Shown here: positions 7,853-16,596 of the stretch, piece after piece
How the letters are laid out: each line of letters opens with the position of its first letter
How positions within the stretch are numbered: the first letter of the stretch is position 1
NCBI GenBank assembly: GCA_021798915.1
Contig: JAJZBM010000020.1
Span: forward strand, 1 to 51,872
Length of the DNA stretch: 51,872 bases
Source of the DNA: Pseudomonadota bacterium
Lineage (GTDB): Bacteria; Pseudomonadota; Alphaproteobacteria; Acetobacterales; Acetobacteraceae
Direction: 5' to 3'
Made by a program: the position numbers and the translations under genes
The notes under the pieces: generated by a model
Seen by the model: only the letters and a program-made list of their open reading frames with translations
Database searches by the model: none
What the model was told of the DNA's origin: nothing

Positions 7853-9118
7853 ATGTCCGACCACGAGAGCCAGCCGCCGCCTCCCGCCGCGACCAGGCGC
7901 CGGCTGCTGCAGGGGATGGCAGCACTGCCGGCGCTCGGGTTGCTGCCGCGCGCCGCCCGCGCCGATGCCCCGCCGACCGCGGCCGTCAACACGACTGGCC
8001 TCGCCGTGACCGACGACACCGTAACGGTCGGGATTCTCCATTCCGTCACCGGCACCATGGCGATCAGCGAAACCGGATCGGTGGAAGCGGAGAAGCTGGC
8101 GATCGAGCAGATCAATGCGCAGGGTGGCGTGCTCGGGCGTAAAATCAAGTTCATCCAAGAGGACGGCGCCAGCGACTGGCCGACCTTCGCCGAAAAGGCG
8201 CGCAAGCTCCTCGTGCAGGACAAATGCGCCGCCGTATTCGGCTGCTGGACCTCAGCCTCGCGCAAAGCAGTGCTGCCGGTTTTCGAGCAATATAACGGCA
8301 TGCTCTACTACCCGACCTTCTATGAAGGGCTCGAACAGTCGAAAAACGTGATATATACAGGCCAGGAAGCGACACAGCAGATTCTCGCCGGTCTGGACTG
8401 GGTGACCAAAGAGAAGGGCGCCAAGACCTTCTATCTCCTCGGCTCCGATTATATCTGGCCGCGCACCTCCAACAAGATTGCGCGCAAGCACATCGAAAAC
8501 CACATGAAGGGCACGCGCGTCGTCGGCGAGGACTATTTCCCGCTCGGCCATACCCAGTTCAATTCCGTCATCAACAAAATGAAACTGGTGAAACCCGATG
8601 TGATCTACGCGATCATCGTCGGTGGCTCCAATGTCGCGTTCTACAAGCAGCTCAAGGCCGCCGGTGTCGATCTCAACAAGCAGACCCTGATGACGATCTC
8701 GGTGACCGAGGACGAGATTCTCGGCATCGGCGGCGAGAACATCGCCGGCGCCTATGCCTGCATGAAATACTTCCAGTCCCTGAAAAACCCCAACAACGAG
8801 AAATTCGTTCCCGCATTCAAGAAAATGTGGGGCGAGCAGAGCGTCATCGGCGACGTGACGCAGGCCGCCTATCTCGGTCCGTGGCTCTGGCTGCTCACCG
8901 CCCAGAAGGCGAACAGCTTCGATATCGACAAGATCGCGGCCGCGTCTCCGGGAGTCGAGTTCAAAGGCGCGCCGGAAGGCTATGTGCGCATCCACGAAAA
9001 TCATCATCTGTGGAGCCGAACCCGCGTCGGCCGGGCGCGCGCCGATGGCCAGTATGACGTGATCTATGAAACCGCCGATCTGATGGAGCCCAATCCGTTT
9101 CCGGTCGGGTATCAGTAG
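7853..9118 (+). CDS. urtA: ABC transporter substrate-binding protein, UrtA/FmdD family (short amide or urea)
   Basis: The 421-residue periplasmic binding protein starts with a Tat-type signal (TRRRLLQGMAALPALGLLPRAARA, twin arginine about residues 15-17). A type-I periplasmic fold follows: VTVGILHSVTGTMAISETGSV, LAIEQINAQGGVLGRKI, YYPTFYEGLEQSKNVIYTG. The YYPTFYEGL stretch differs from the YYPVQYEG usual in urea-specific UrtA and is closer to amide-binding FmdD, which fits the formamidase downstream. It heads a plus-strand operon urtABCDE-fmdA-fmdB. A GAGGGA ribosome site precedes ATG 7853. The ligand is formamide, another short amide, or urea; the sequence favours amide but does not prove it. 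Confidence 0.9.
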   Translation: MSDHESQPPPPAATRRRLLQGMAALPALGLLPRAARADAPPTAAVNTTGLAVTDDTVTVGILHSVTGTMAISETGSVEAEKLAIEQINAQGGVLGRKIKFIQEDGASDWPTFAEKARKLLVQDKCAAVFGCWTSASRKAVLPVFEQYNGMLYYPTFYEGLEQSKNVIYTGQEATQQILAGLDWVTKEKGAKTFYLLGSDYIWPRTSNKIARKHIENHMKGTRVVGEDYFPLGHTQFNSVINKMKLVKPDVIYAIIVGGSNVAFYKQLKAAGVDLNKQTLMTISVTEDEILGIGGENIAGAYACMKYFQSLKNPNNEKFVPAFKKMWGEQSVIGDVTQAAYLGPWLWLLTAQKANSFDIDKIAAASPGVEFKGAPEGYVRIHENHHLWSRTRVGRARADGQYDVIYETADLMEPNPFPVGYQ

Positions 9119-9170
9119 GCGCGCCGCGCTGAAAGGCCGCAAACCCGACGGGAAGCGAAGGAAAACCACG

Positions 9171-10097
9171 ATGCTCATGGGCTATTCGCTCGCTGATCTC
9201 GGCGCGATCTTCGCCATGCAGGGCTTCGCCGGGCTCGTGCTGTTCTCGGTATTCGTGCTGATGGCCTTGGGTCTTGCCGTCATCTTCGGCCAGATGGGGG
9301 TGATCAACATGGCGCATGGGGAGTTCATGATCCTCGGCGCCTATGTCACCTTCCTGATCTCGAAGCTGTTTGCAGCCTTTCTGCCGGGGGCGTTCGCCAT
9401 CTATTTCTTTCTCGCGATCGTGCTTGCATTCATCGTCGCAGGTGCGCTCGGCATGGCGATCGAGTGGCTCCTCATTCGCCATCTCTACCGCCGGCCGCTC
9501 GATACGTTGCTTGCCACCTGGGGGCTGAGCCTGATCCTGCAACAGGTCTATCGCAGTATCTTCGGCGCCCGTGAAGTCGGCGTCGAATTGCCGAACTGGA
9601 TGATGGGATCACTTCATATGACGGAATCGATCGAAATTCCGATCAACGGCCTGATCGTTATGGCGATCACGACGCTAATCACCGCCGCAGTCTATTACCT
9701 GATCTTTCGTGCACCATGGGGACGGCAGGTGCGTGCCGTGATGCAAAACCGTGCCATGGCCGGCGCCGTCGGAATCGATGCCGGGCGGGTCGACCGCCTG
9801 ACCTTCGCCCTCGGCTGCGGCATCGCCGGGGTCGCCGGGAGTGCCTTCACGATGATCGGCTCGACCAGTCCCACGGCCGGACAACTCTACATCGTCGATA
9901 CATTTCTCGTCGTCGTGTTCGGCGGTGCGCAGAGCCTTATCGGCACCATCGCGTCCGCGTTCACCATATCGCAGGCGCGCTCGACGATGGAGTTCTTTCT
10001 CAGCGGCTCGATGGCGCAGGTCGTCGTTCTCCTGCTCGTCGTCGGCATCCTGATGTTGCGCCCACAGGGTCTGTTCGTTCTCAAGCTGCGCCGCTGA
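9171..10097 (+). CDS. urtB: ABC transporter permease, UrtB/FmdE (LivH family)
   Basis: The 308-residue inner-membrane permease of the branched-chain amino acid/urea class has about eight hydrophobic segments. Family signatures are LAVIFGQMGVINMAHGEFMILGAY near the N-terminus, VRAVMQNRAMAGAVGIDAGRVDRLTFALG in the cytoplasmic loop, and VVVFGGAQSLIGTIASAF near the C-terminus. It pairs with the UrtC homologue to form the translocation channel. It lies 52 bases after urtA with an AAGGAAA ribosome site, and 9 bases before urtC. Length is typical; nothing is missing. Confidence 0.92.
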   Translation: MLMGYSLADLGAIFAMQGFAGLVLFSVFVLMALGLAVIFGQMGVINMAHGEFMILGAYVTFLISKLFAAFLPGAFAIYFFLAIVLAFIVAGALGMAIEWLLIRHLYRRPLDTLLATWGLSLILQQVYRSIFGAREVGVELPNWMMGSLHMTESIEIPINGLIVMAITTLITAAVYYLIFRAPWGRQVRAVMQNRAMAGAVGIDAGRVDRLTFALGCGIAGVAGSAFTMIGSTSPTAGQLYIVDTFLVVVFGGAQSLIGTIASAFTISQARSTMEFFLSGSMAQVVVLLLVVGILMLRPQGLFVLKLRR

Positions 10098-10106
10098 AGG
10101 AGCGCG

Positions 10107-11243
10107 ATGATGACCACAAGCACCTATCTCGCCCGCAAAGATGTGCTGCTCATTCTCCTCTTTGCCGCCCTGATCATGGCTTTGTTGCCGCTCGCTCTCG
10201 ATCCCTTTCGGCTCAACCTGGTCGGCAAATACCTGACCTACGGGTTCGTCGCGATCGGGCTGGTGATCTGCTGGGGCGATGCCGGCATTCTCAGCCTCGG
10301 TCAAGGAATTTTCTTCGGCCTCGGCGGCTATTGCATGGCGATGTTCCTGAAGCTCGAGGCCTCCAGCGTAGGCGCGACGAAAATCCAGTCAACGCCGGGG
10401 ATCCCGGATTTCATGGACTGGAATCAAATCACCGCGCTGCCCTGGTTCTGGCGTCCCTTTCACAGCCTGACATTCGCACTGGTCGCGGTGCCGATGGTGC
10501 CTGCGCTGCTCGCCTTCGTCATCGGGGTCGCGATGTTCAAGCGTCGCGTCGGCGGCACTTATTTCGCCATCATCACCCAGGCAATCGCCGCCATTCTCAC
10601 CATTCTGATCATCGGCCAGCAAGGATACACCGGTGGGGTCAACGGCATAACCGATCTTCGTACAATGAAGGGCTGGGATATTCGCAGTGATCACGCCAAA
10701 CTGGTGCTCTATTTCGCCAACGCCATCCTACTCGTCGCCTCGCTTCTGATTGCGCAGTTCGTGCGACGGAGCAAGCTCGGTCGCATCCTCGTTGCGATGC
10801 GCGAACGCGAGGATCGCGTACGGTTTTCGGGCTATGACGTCGCGGCGTTCAAGATTTTTGCCTTCTGCTTCGCCGCGGCGCTCGCCGGCATCGGCGGCGC
10901 CATGTTCACGCTCCAGGTGGGCTTCATGTCCCCATCCTTCGTCGGCATCGTTCCTTCGATCGAGATGGTGATATTCTGTGCCGTCGGCGGCCGCACATCG
11001 CTGCTCGGCGCGGTTTATGGCGCGCTCGCGGTGAATTGGGCGAAGACGACGTTCTCCGAAGATTTGCCGCAGCTCTGGCTATTCGCCATGGGAACGCTGT
11101 TCATCGCCGTCGTCGTTGTGTTTCCGAACGGTCTCGCCGGCCTCTATCGCGACCATATCGCACCACGCCTCGGGCGATTTTTGCGCCCGCAGCTTCGGCT
11201 CGCGCCAACCGGGGACGGCCGCAAGCAAGGAGCGACGCGATGA
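10107..11243 (+). CDS. urtC: ABC transporter permease, UrtC/FmdF (LivM family)
   Basis: This 378-residue inner-membrane permease is the second channel subunit of the importer. Recognisable stretches are VICWGDAGILSLGQGIFFGLGGYCMAMFLKLE, FKRRVGGTYFAIITQAIAAILTILIIGQQGYTGGVNGI, and RFSGYDVAAFKIFAFCFAAALAGIGGAMF, all typical of LivM/UrtC. The start at 10107 follows an AAGGAG site 9 bases after urtB. Its TGA overlaps the ATG of the ATPase gene (ATGA), so the two are translationally coupled. Confidence 0.92.
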   Translation: MMTTSTYLARKDVLLILLFAALIMALLPLALDPFRLNLVGKYLTYGFVAIGLVICWGDAGILSLGQGIFFGLGGYCMAMFLKLEASSVGATKIQSTPGIPDFMDWNQITALPWFWRPFHSLTFALVAVPMVPALLAFVIGVAMFKRRVGGTYFAIITQAIAAILTILIIGQQGYTGGVNGITDLRTMKGWDIRSDHAKLVLYFANAILLVASLLIAQFVRRSKLGRILVAMREREDRVRFSGYDVAAFKIFAFCFAAALAGIGGAMFTLQVGFMSPSFVGIVPSIEMVIFCAVGGRTSLLGAVYGALAVNWAKTTFSEDLPQLWLFAMGTLFIAVVVVFPNGLAGLYRDHIAPRLGRFLRPQLRLAPTGDGRKQGATR

Positions 11244-11986
11244 CCGCAGAGACGAATTTCCTACTTGCGGTCGAGGGGTTGAGCGTCTCCTTCGATGGGT
11301 TCAAGGCGGTTGACGATCTTTCTTTTTATGTCGATCAGAATGAAATCCGCGTCATCATCGGCCCGAACGGCGCGGGCAAGACCACCGTCCTCGATCTGAT
11401 TTGCGGGCGGACACGCGCCAGCGCCGGTTCGGTGACATTTCGTGGCCATGAATTGACGCGGCTCCCCGAGCACGAGATCGTCCGCGCCGGCGTCGGCAGG
11501 AAATTTCAGACGCCATCGATCTATGAAGATTTGTCGGTATTCGAGAATCTCGAGATTTCCTTCCCTCGTGGACGCAGCGTGTTCGGCGCGCTGGCGTTTC
11601 GCCGTGATTATTTGGTGCGCGAACGCGTCCAGGACGTCGCCGGGATGGTGTTTCTCGACGGCATGCTTGGCGAGCGCGCCGAAAATCTCAGCCATGGGCA
11701 AAAGCAGTGGCTGGAGATCGGCATGCTTCTGGTCCAGAATCCGCTGTTGCTCATGCTCGATGAGCCGGTAGCCGGGATGAGCGTCAGCGAACGCAAGAAA
11801 ACCGCCGAGTTGCTGCACCGTATCATCCGCGACCGCGCCGTTCTGGTCATCGAGCATGATATGGGGTTCGTCGCCGATATCGCGCACCGGGTCACGGTTC
11901 TGCATCAGGGCAAGGTGATCTCGGAGGGCTCGCTCGCGCATGTCAAAGCCGACCCCAAGGTCGTCGAAGTCTATCTCGGGCATTGA
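11240..11986 (+). CDS. urtD: ABC transporter ATPase, UrtD (LivG family)
   Basis: The 248-residue cytoplasmic ATPase has its Walker A at residues 41-49 (GPNGAGKTT), signature LSHGQKQWLEIG, Walker B LLLMLDEPVAG, and switch histidine VIEHDM. SHGQKQWLEIGMLL is the usual signature form in urea/amide-type UrtD, in place of the canonical SGGQ. It pairs with UrtE to energise import. The start overlaps the urtC stop by 4 bases. I used ATG 11240; a longer frame upstream lies inside urtC and is not real. Confidence 0.94.
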   Translation: MTAETNFLLAVEGLSVSFDGFKAVDDLSFYVDQNEIRVIIGPNGAGKTTVLDLICGRTRASAGSVTFRGHELTRLPEHEIVRAGVGRKFQTPSIYEDLSVFENLEISFPRGRSVFGALAFRRDYLVRERVQDVAGMVFLDGMLGERAENLSHGQKQWLEIGMLLVQNPLLLMLDEPVAGMSVSERKKTAELLHRIIRDRAVLVIEHDMGFVADIAHRVTVLHQGKVISEGSLAHVKADPKVVEVYLGH

Positions 11987-11999
11987 AGGGGACGGGGCG

Positions 12000-12689
12000 A
12001 TGTTGAGTGTTTCCCAATTACGGGCCGGTTATGGCCAGAGCGAGGTTCTGCACGGCGTCGATTTCGTCGTCTCTCCAGGCGAAATCGTCGCTGTGATGGG
12101 ACGGAACGGGATGGGAAAATCGACACTTATGAAGACATTGATCGGGTTGTTGCCAGCCAGTAGCGGCGAGATCACACTCGACGAAGTCATCCTGAACGGG
12201 CGCAAGACGCATCAGAGAGTGGCCTGCGGCCTCGCCTATGTTCCGCAGGGGCGGATGATTTTTCCAGCGATGACGGTTGCAGAAAATATCGAGACCGGCC
12301 TCGTGGTGCGCGGCGGCGGCGCTATTCCACAGGATATTTACACGCTGTTTCCGGTGCTCGCAGAAATGCGCGGGCGCCGTGGCGGCAATCTCTCCGGCGG
12401 GCAGCAGCAGCAGCTTGCGATCGCCCGGGCGCTTGCGACCAACCCGAAAATGCTTCTGCTCGACGAACCGACCGAGGGCATCCAGCCCTCGATTATTCGT
12501 GATCTCGCGCGCACGCTCAAGCGGATTCGTGACGAGCGCGGTCTTGCCATCCTGGTTTCGGAACAAGTCCTAAGCTTTGCTCTCGATGTCGTCGATCGGC
12601 TGTTCGTGCTCGAAGGCGGGCGGATCGTTCACACCGCGATGCGCGCCGAGATCGACGAGAGCGAGGTTGCGCGTTTTCTTGCCGTCTGA
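12000..12689 (+). CDS. urtE: ABC transporter ATPase, UrtE (LivF family)
   Basis: This 229-residue ATPase is the second motor subunit of the importer. Walker A lies at residues 34-41 (GRNGMGKS), the signature is LSGGQQQQLAIARAL, and Walker B is LLLDEPTEGIQPSII, with EQ in place of the usual EH at the switch region (LVSEQVLSF), as is common in LivF-type proteins. A GGGGACGGGG purine tract precedes ATG 12000, 13 bases after urtD. The formamidase gene begins 39 bases later. Confidence 0.94.
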   Translation: MLSVSQLRAGYGQSEVLHGVDFVVSPGEIVAVMGRNGMGKSTLMKTLIGLLPASSGEITLDEVILNGRKTHQRVACGLAYVPQGRMIFPAMTVAENIETGLVVRGGGAIPQDIYTLFPVLAEMRGRRGGNLSGGQQQQLAIARALATNPKMLLLDEPTEGIQPSIIRDLARTLKRIRDERGLAILVSEQVLSFALDVVDRLFVLEGGRIVHTAMRAEIDESEVARFLAV

Positions 12690-12728
12690 TCCCCCTCTCC
12701 TACCCTTCATGCGAGGAAAGAAACCGAC

Positions 12729-13958
12729 ATGACCGATACCATCATCAAAGTGGATCTATCACAAACCCCTTACCAGAACGACATGATCCACAACCGCTGG
12801 CATCCGGATATTCCGATGGTGGCGACCGTCAAGCCGGGGATGGATTTCATCGTCGAGTGTTATGACTGGACCGGCGGCTTCATCAAGAACAACGATTCCG
12901 CCGAGGATGTGCGCGATATCGACCTCTCGACCGTGCATTTTCTGAGCGGGCCGGTCGGCGTCGAGGGTGCCGAGCCCGGTGACCTGCTCGTGGTCGACGT
13001 TCTCGATATCGGTGTTTTTGCCCATAATAGCTGGGGATTCAACGGGTTTTTCTCGAAGAAGAACGGCGGCGGATTTCTCACCGAGCATTTTCCCGAGGCG
13101 CAGAAATCGATCTGGGACATCAAGGGCATGTTTACCCGCTCGCGCCATGTGCCGGGGGTGGGATTCGCCGGGCTGATCCATCCCGGGTTGATCGGCTGCT
13201 TGCCATCCGCGTCGCTTCTCGAGACCTGGAACGCACGCGAGGCGGCGCTGATCGCGACCAATCCGTCACGGGTGCCGCCGCTCGCCAATCCGCCTTTCGC
13301 GGCGACCGCGCATCTCGGTCGTCTCAAGGGCGATGCGCGCGAGGCCGCGGCCGCCACCGGCGCCCGCACGGTGCCGCCGCGTGAGCATGGCGGCAACTGC
13401 GATATCAAGGATCTTTCACGCGGCGCCAAGGTGTTTTTCCCGGTTTATGTGAAGGGCGCGGGGCTTTCGATGGGTGATCTGCATTTCAGCCAGGGTGATG
13501 GCGAGATCACTTTCTGCGGCGCCATCGAAATGCCGGGCTGGATTCATATCAAGGTGGAACTGATCAAGGACGGCATGACGAAATACGGCATCAATAGCCC
13601 GATCTTCAAGCCCAGCCCGATCAAGCCACATTACGACGACTATCTGATTTTCGAGGGGATTTCGGTCGATGAGGCGGGCACGCAGCATTATCTCGATGTC
13701 AACGTCGCCTATCGCCAGGCGTGCTTGAACGCGATAACCTATCTGAAGAAATTCGGCTATTCCGCTGCACAGGCCTATGCCATTCTCGGCACCGCGCCGG
13801 TGCAGGGGCATATCAGCGGCGTCGTTGACATTCCCAGTTCCTGTGCAACCTTGTGGCTGCCGACAGGGATTTTCGATTTCGACATCAATCCGGGTGCGGC
13901 CGGGCCGCATAAGGCGATTGCGGGAGATGTCGATGTGCCGCTCGCGCCGGATCTCTGA
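12729..13958 (+). CDS. fmdA: Formamidase (FmdA/AmdA family acetamidase)
   Basis: The 409-residue cytoplasmic amidohydrolase should split formamide (and perhaps other short amides) into ammonia and the acid. Family signatures are HNRWHPDIPMVATVKPGM, the substrate-region ECYDWTGGFIKNNDSAEDV, GVGFAGLIHPGLIGCLPS, the zinc-region PPREHGGNCDIKDLSRGAKVFFPVYV, and SMGDLHFSQGDGEI. Length matches the family (about 405-410). It has a GAGGAAAG ribosome site and sits directly after the importer genes, completing an uptake-and-hydrolysis operon as in the fmd locus of Methylophilus. A strong hairpin lies just downstream. Confidence 0.95.
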   Translation: MTDTIIKVDLSQTPYQNDMIHNRWHPDIPMVATVKPGMDFIVECYDWTGGFIKNNDSAEDVRDIDLSTVHFLSGPVGVEGAEPGDLLVVDVLDIGVFAHNSWGFNGFFSKKNGGGFLTEHFPEAQKSIWDIKGMFTRSRHVPGVGFAGLIHPGLIGCLPSASLLETWNAREAALIATNPSRVPPLANPPFAATAHLGRLKGDAREAAAATGARTVPPREHGGNCDIKDLSRGAKVFFPVYVKGAGLSMGDLHFSQGDGEITFCGAIEMPGWIHIKVELIKDGMTKYGINSPIFKPSPIKPHYDDYLIFEGISVDEAGTQHYLDVNVAYRQACLNAITYLKKFGYSAAQAYAILGTAPVQGHISGVVDIPSSCATLWLPTGIFDFDINPGAAGPHKAIAGDVDVPLAPDL

Positions 13959-13993
13959 GTGAAGGCGCGATCGTCACATATCAGCAAGCAGCA

Positions 13994-14022
13994 CGGGATC
14001 CGCGGGGCGCCCGCGGATCCCG
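13994..14022 (+). repeat. Perfect 13-bp stem hairpin between fmdA and fmdB
   Basis: CGGGATCCGCGGG (13994-14006) and CCCGCGGATCCCG (14010-14022) are exact reverse complements separated by GCG. It starts 35 bases after the fmdA stop and ends 18 bases before the fmdB start. No T-run follows, so it is more likely an mRNA-stabilising or attenuating stem than a classical terminator. Confidence 0.85.
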
Positions 14023-14040
14023 AAGCGGGGGACCGTCACC

Positions 14041-14355
14041 ATGCCGATATATGATTACCTCTGCGAGACCTGCGGCCCGTTCACCGAGATGCGCCCGATG
14101 GCGGAATTTGCTGCGCCGCTTTCTTGCCCGGGATGCGGGCTTGCGGCACCGCGGGCCTTGCTCTCGGTGCCAGCGCTCGCACTGATGCCGGCTTCCCGGC
14201 GCACGGCGCAGGCAACCAATGAGCGGAGCGCCAACGCGCCGCGCCGGAGCCACCCGGCGGGCTGCAACTGCTGCGCTCCGCGGCGGAGGCAACTCGCGGC
14301 GGAGCCGGTTGCGCCCGCGTCCCACCCGACGCGCCCCTGGATGCTGAGCCATTGA
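14041..14355 (+). CDS. fmdB: FmdB-type zinc-ribbon protein
   Basis: The 104-residue small protein begins with the FmdB zinc ribbon: MPIYDYLCETCG with C8 and C11, then LSCPGCG with C29 and C32. A low-complexity basic tail contains a CNCC cluster (C75, C77, C78), which is usual in this family. Its role is proposed to be regulatory or in protein maturation and is not established. It follows fmdA, separated by the hairpin at 13994-14022, and has a GGGGGA ribosome site. Confidence 0.88.
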   Translation: MPIYDYLCETCGPFTEMRPMAEFAAPLSCPGCGLAAPRALLSVPALALMPASRRTAQATNERSANAPRRSHPAGCNCCAPRRRQLAAEPVAPASHPTRPWMLSH

Positions 14356-14410
14356 GGCCCACCGCCAGAACATGGCCCAGCCGTGCTCGGCTGATACAGC
14401 GCCCCGGGAA

Positions 14411-14450
14411 CAGTCTTTTTGCTTCTTTTCCGTCAGGAAAAGAGCTTTTC
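14411..14450. terminator. A/T-rich bidirectional terminator element, copy 1
   Basis: CTTTTCC-GTCA-GGAAAAG (14425-14442) forms a 7-bp stem flanked by T-runs, in the 96-base convergent gap between fmdB (plus) and acoC (minus). Its upstream block AGTCTTTTTGCTTCTTTT (14412-14429) is identical over 18 bases to that at 46439-46456. Confidence 0.7.
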
Positions 14451-14451
14451 C

Positions 14452-15552
14452 CTACATCCCGGCGATATCGAGGATATGTCGCGCGAGATCGGCGGCGCGT
14501 TCCATTTGCGCCATGTGGCCGGTTTCGGGAAAGCGGACGACGCGCACCGAGGCTGGCAGCGCATCGGCGTGAGCGGCGGGGATGATGCGGTCCGCTTCGC
14601 CCCAGACGACCAATGTCGGCACGCGGATCGCCGCCAGCGTCGCGCGGAGCGACGTGTTTTGCCGGCCATTGGCGAAATTCGCCGCGGCGATCGCCTGCAA
14701 GGCCGCGGCCACCCCGTCGAGCCGCTTATAACGCAGCACGCCCTCCACCATGTCGCGCCCGATCAGTGCCGGATCGGCGAACAGCATCGCGAGCACCGCC
14801 TGCATCTCACGCGCCCGGCGTGCGGCAATGAAGCCGCTGATATAGTCCATATTGATCTCCGCCCCCAGCCCGGCAGGGGAGATCAGCGAGAGCGAGAGGG
14901 ATTGAGGGGCGAGCGCGAGCGCGACCGCGCCGCCCAGCGAATGCCCGACCAGATGCGCGGGGCCGATGCCGCGCGCCCGGAGGAAGGCGGCGACGGCGCG
15001 TGCGAGGGCCGCGAAATTCCCGCCCGGGAGGGTTTTGGTCGAGCCGCCATGGCCGGGCAAATCGATCGCGAACGTGCGAAAGCGCGCGGCGAGCAGCGGT
15101 TGCAGGAACAGCCAGTTGTTCAGATCGCCGCCAAATCCGTGGATCAGCACCAGCGGCGCCGCCTCTTGCGGCCCCGCTTCCAGAACCTGGACCGGCCCGA
15201 TTTCGGTCGCGACCCGCACCGGGGCCGGCACTGATGCGGCCTCCGCCGCCGGCACGAACGCCGCCTGCCGGGCGGCGATGAAGGCGTCGATCTCGGCGTC
15301 ATCGGCGGTGCCGTCATCGATCACGCCGATCAGCGTCCCGACCGGCACCATCACGCCCGGTTTCACGACTTGGCGGCGAAGCGAGCCGGTGGCGGGGCTT
15401 TCGTAACCCGCGGTGATCTTGCTGGTCTCGATATCGGCGACGTCCTCGCCGGCCGCGACCGGCTCGCCAGGGGCCTTCCGCCAGGCGGCGACCATGCCCT
15501 CGGTCATGGCGAGACCCATCTTGGGCATCACCAGGGCGCGCAATCCGGCCAT
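14452..15552 (-). CDS. acoC: Acetoin-dehydrogenase-type E2: lipoyl domain fused to alpha/beta hydrolase
   Basis: The product has 366 residues. Residues 1-78 form a biotinyl/lipoyl domain with the lipoyl lysine at K45 (IETSKITAGYES). Residues about 130-366 form an alpha/beta-hydrolase with HGFGGDLNNW, nucleophile S205 in GHSLGG, an acidic residue in VVWGEADRI, and a late histidine in ETGHMAQME. This AcoC layout replaces the usual E2 acyltransferase core. It would transfer the acyl group from the E1 subunits to CoA in acetoin or a related ketone/2-oxoacid cleavage. It is the last gene of acoA-acoB-acoC on minus, 2 bases after acoB. No E3 (dihydrolipoamide dehydrogenase) is nearby. Confidence 0.9.
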   Translation of the reverse strand: MAGLRALVMPKMGLAMTEGMVAAWRKAPGEPVAAGEDVADIETSKITAGYESPATGSLRRQVVKPGVMVPVGTLIGVIDDGTADDAEIDAFIAARQAAFVPAAEAASVPAPVRVATEIGPVQVLEAGPQEAAPLVLIHGFGGDLNNWLFLQPLLAARFRTFAIDLPGHGGSTKTLPGGNFAALARAVAAFLRARGIGPAHLVGHSLGGAVALALAPQSLSLSLISPAGLGAEINMDYISGFIAARRAREMQAVLAMLFADPALIGRDMVEGVLRYKRLDGVAAALQAIAAANFANGRQNTSLRATLAAIRVPTLVVWGEADRIIPAAHADALPASVRVVRFPETGHMAQMERAADLARHILDIAGM

Positions 15553-15554
15553 GC

Positions 15555-16580
15555 TCAGGCTGCCTTGCGCCCGCCGGCCGCCATCGCCGTGCGCGCCGCC
15601 TGGATGATCTTCTCGACATCGGGGACGTAGAGATCCTCGAGCGCCGGCGAAAACGGCACCGGCGTATGCGGCGGCGAGACCATGCGGATCGGGGCGCGGA
15701 GCGCCTCGAACGCCCGTTCGGCGACCTGGGCGGAAATATCGGTCGCCATGTTGCAGCGGGGGCTCGCCTCATCCACCACCACCAGCCGGCCGGTCGCGCG
15801 CACCTCCTCGAGGATGGTTTCGATATCCAAAGGCGAGGTGGTGCGGGGGTCGATCACGGTGCAGGAAATCCCCTGCCCGCCAAGCCGATCGGCGGCTTCA
15901 TTGGCGAGCGTCACCATCCGGCCGAGGGCGACGATGGTGAGGTCTTCGCCCTCGCGGGTGAGGTTCGCCTCACCGAAGGGAAGCGTATAGGGCTCGTCCG
16001 GCACCTCATCCTCGACGTCGTAGAGCATTTTATGCTCGAAGAAGATCACCGGATCGTCGTCCCGGATCGCCGCGATCATCAGCCCTTTGGCCTCATAGGG
16101 CGAGGAGGGGATCACCACTTTCAGGCCGGGGACGTGGGTGAACAGCGGATAGAGGCACTGGCTGTGCTGGCTGGCTGCGCGAAAGCCGGCGCCGTACATG
16201 GTGCGGATGACGAGCGGCGTGCGGGCCTTGCCGCCGAACATGTATTTGAACTTGGCCGCCTGATTGAAGATCTGATCGAAGCACACCCCCATGAAATCGA
16301 CGAACATGAGATCGGCGATGGGGCGGAGCCCGGTGAGGGCGGCGCCGGCAGCGGCACCGATGAAGCCGCTTTCGGTGATCGGGGTATCGAGCACGCGCTC
16401 GCGCCCGAATTGCGGCATCAAACCCTTGGTCACGCCGAGCGGGCCGCCCCAGGCATCATCCTCGCCGGGCGCGCCCATGCCGCCGGCGATGTCCTCGCCC
16501 ATCACGATCACCCGCGGATCACGCGCCATCTCCTGGCTGATCGCCTCGTTCACCGCCTGGCGGAAAGATTTCCTCGCCAT
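15555..16580 (-). CDS. acoB: Acetoin/2-oxoacid dehydrogenase E1 beta subunit
   Basis: The 341-residue cytoplasmic transketolase-like protein matches AcoB/PdhB subunits: VIVMGEDIAGGMG, VLDTPITESGFIGAAAGAALTGLRPIADLMFVDF, SQCLYPLFTHVPGLKVVIPSSPYEAKGL, and the C-terminal LEDLYVPDVEKI. It forms the heterotetrameric thiamine-diphosphate E1 with AcoA. It lies 16 bases after acoA and 2 bases before acoC. Substrate (acetoin rather than pyruvate) is inferred from the hydrolase-type E2 partner. Confidence 0.92.
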   Translation of the reverse strand: MARKSFRQAVNEAISQEMARDPRVIVMGEDIAGGMGAPGEDDAWGGPLGVTKGLMPQFGRERVLDTPITESGFIGAAAGAALTGLRPIADLMFVDFMGVCFDQIFNQAAKFKYMFGGKARTPLVIRTMYGAGFRAASQHSQCLYPLFTHVPGLKVVIPSSPYEAKGLMIAAIRDDDPVIFFEHKMLYDVEDEVPDEPYTLPFGEANLTREGEDLTIVALGRMVTLANEAADRLGGQGISCTVIDPRTTSPLDIETILEEVRATGRLVVVDEASPRCNMATDISAQVAERAFEALRAPIRMVSPPHTPVPFSPALEDLYVPDVEKIIQAARTAMAAGGRKAA

Positions 16581-16596
16581 CCCGCGCGCCCTCCAT

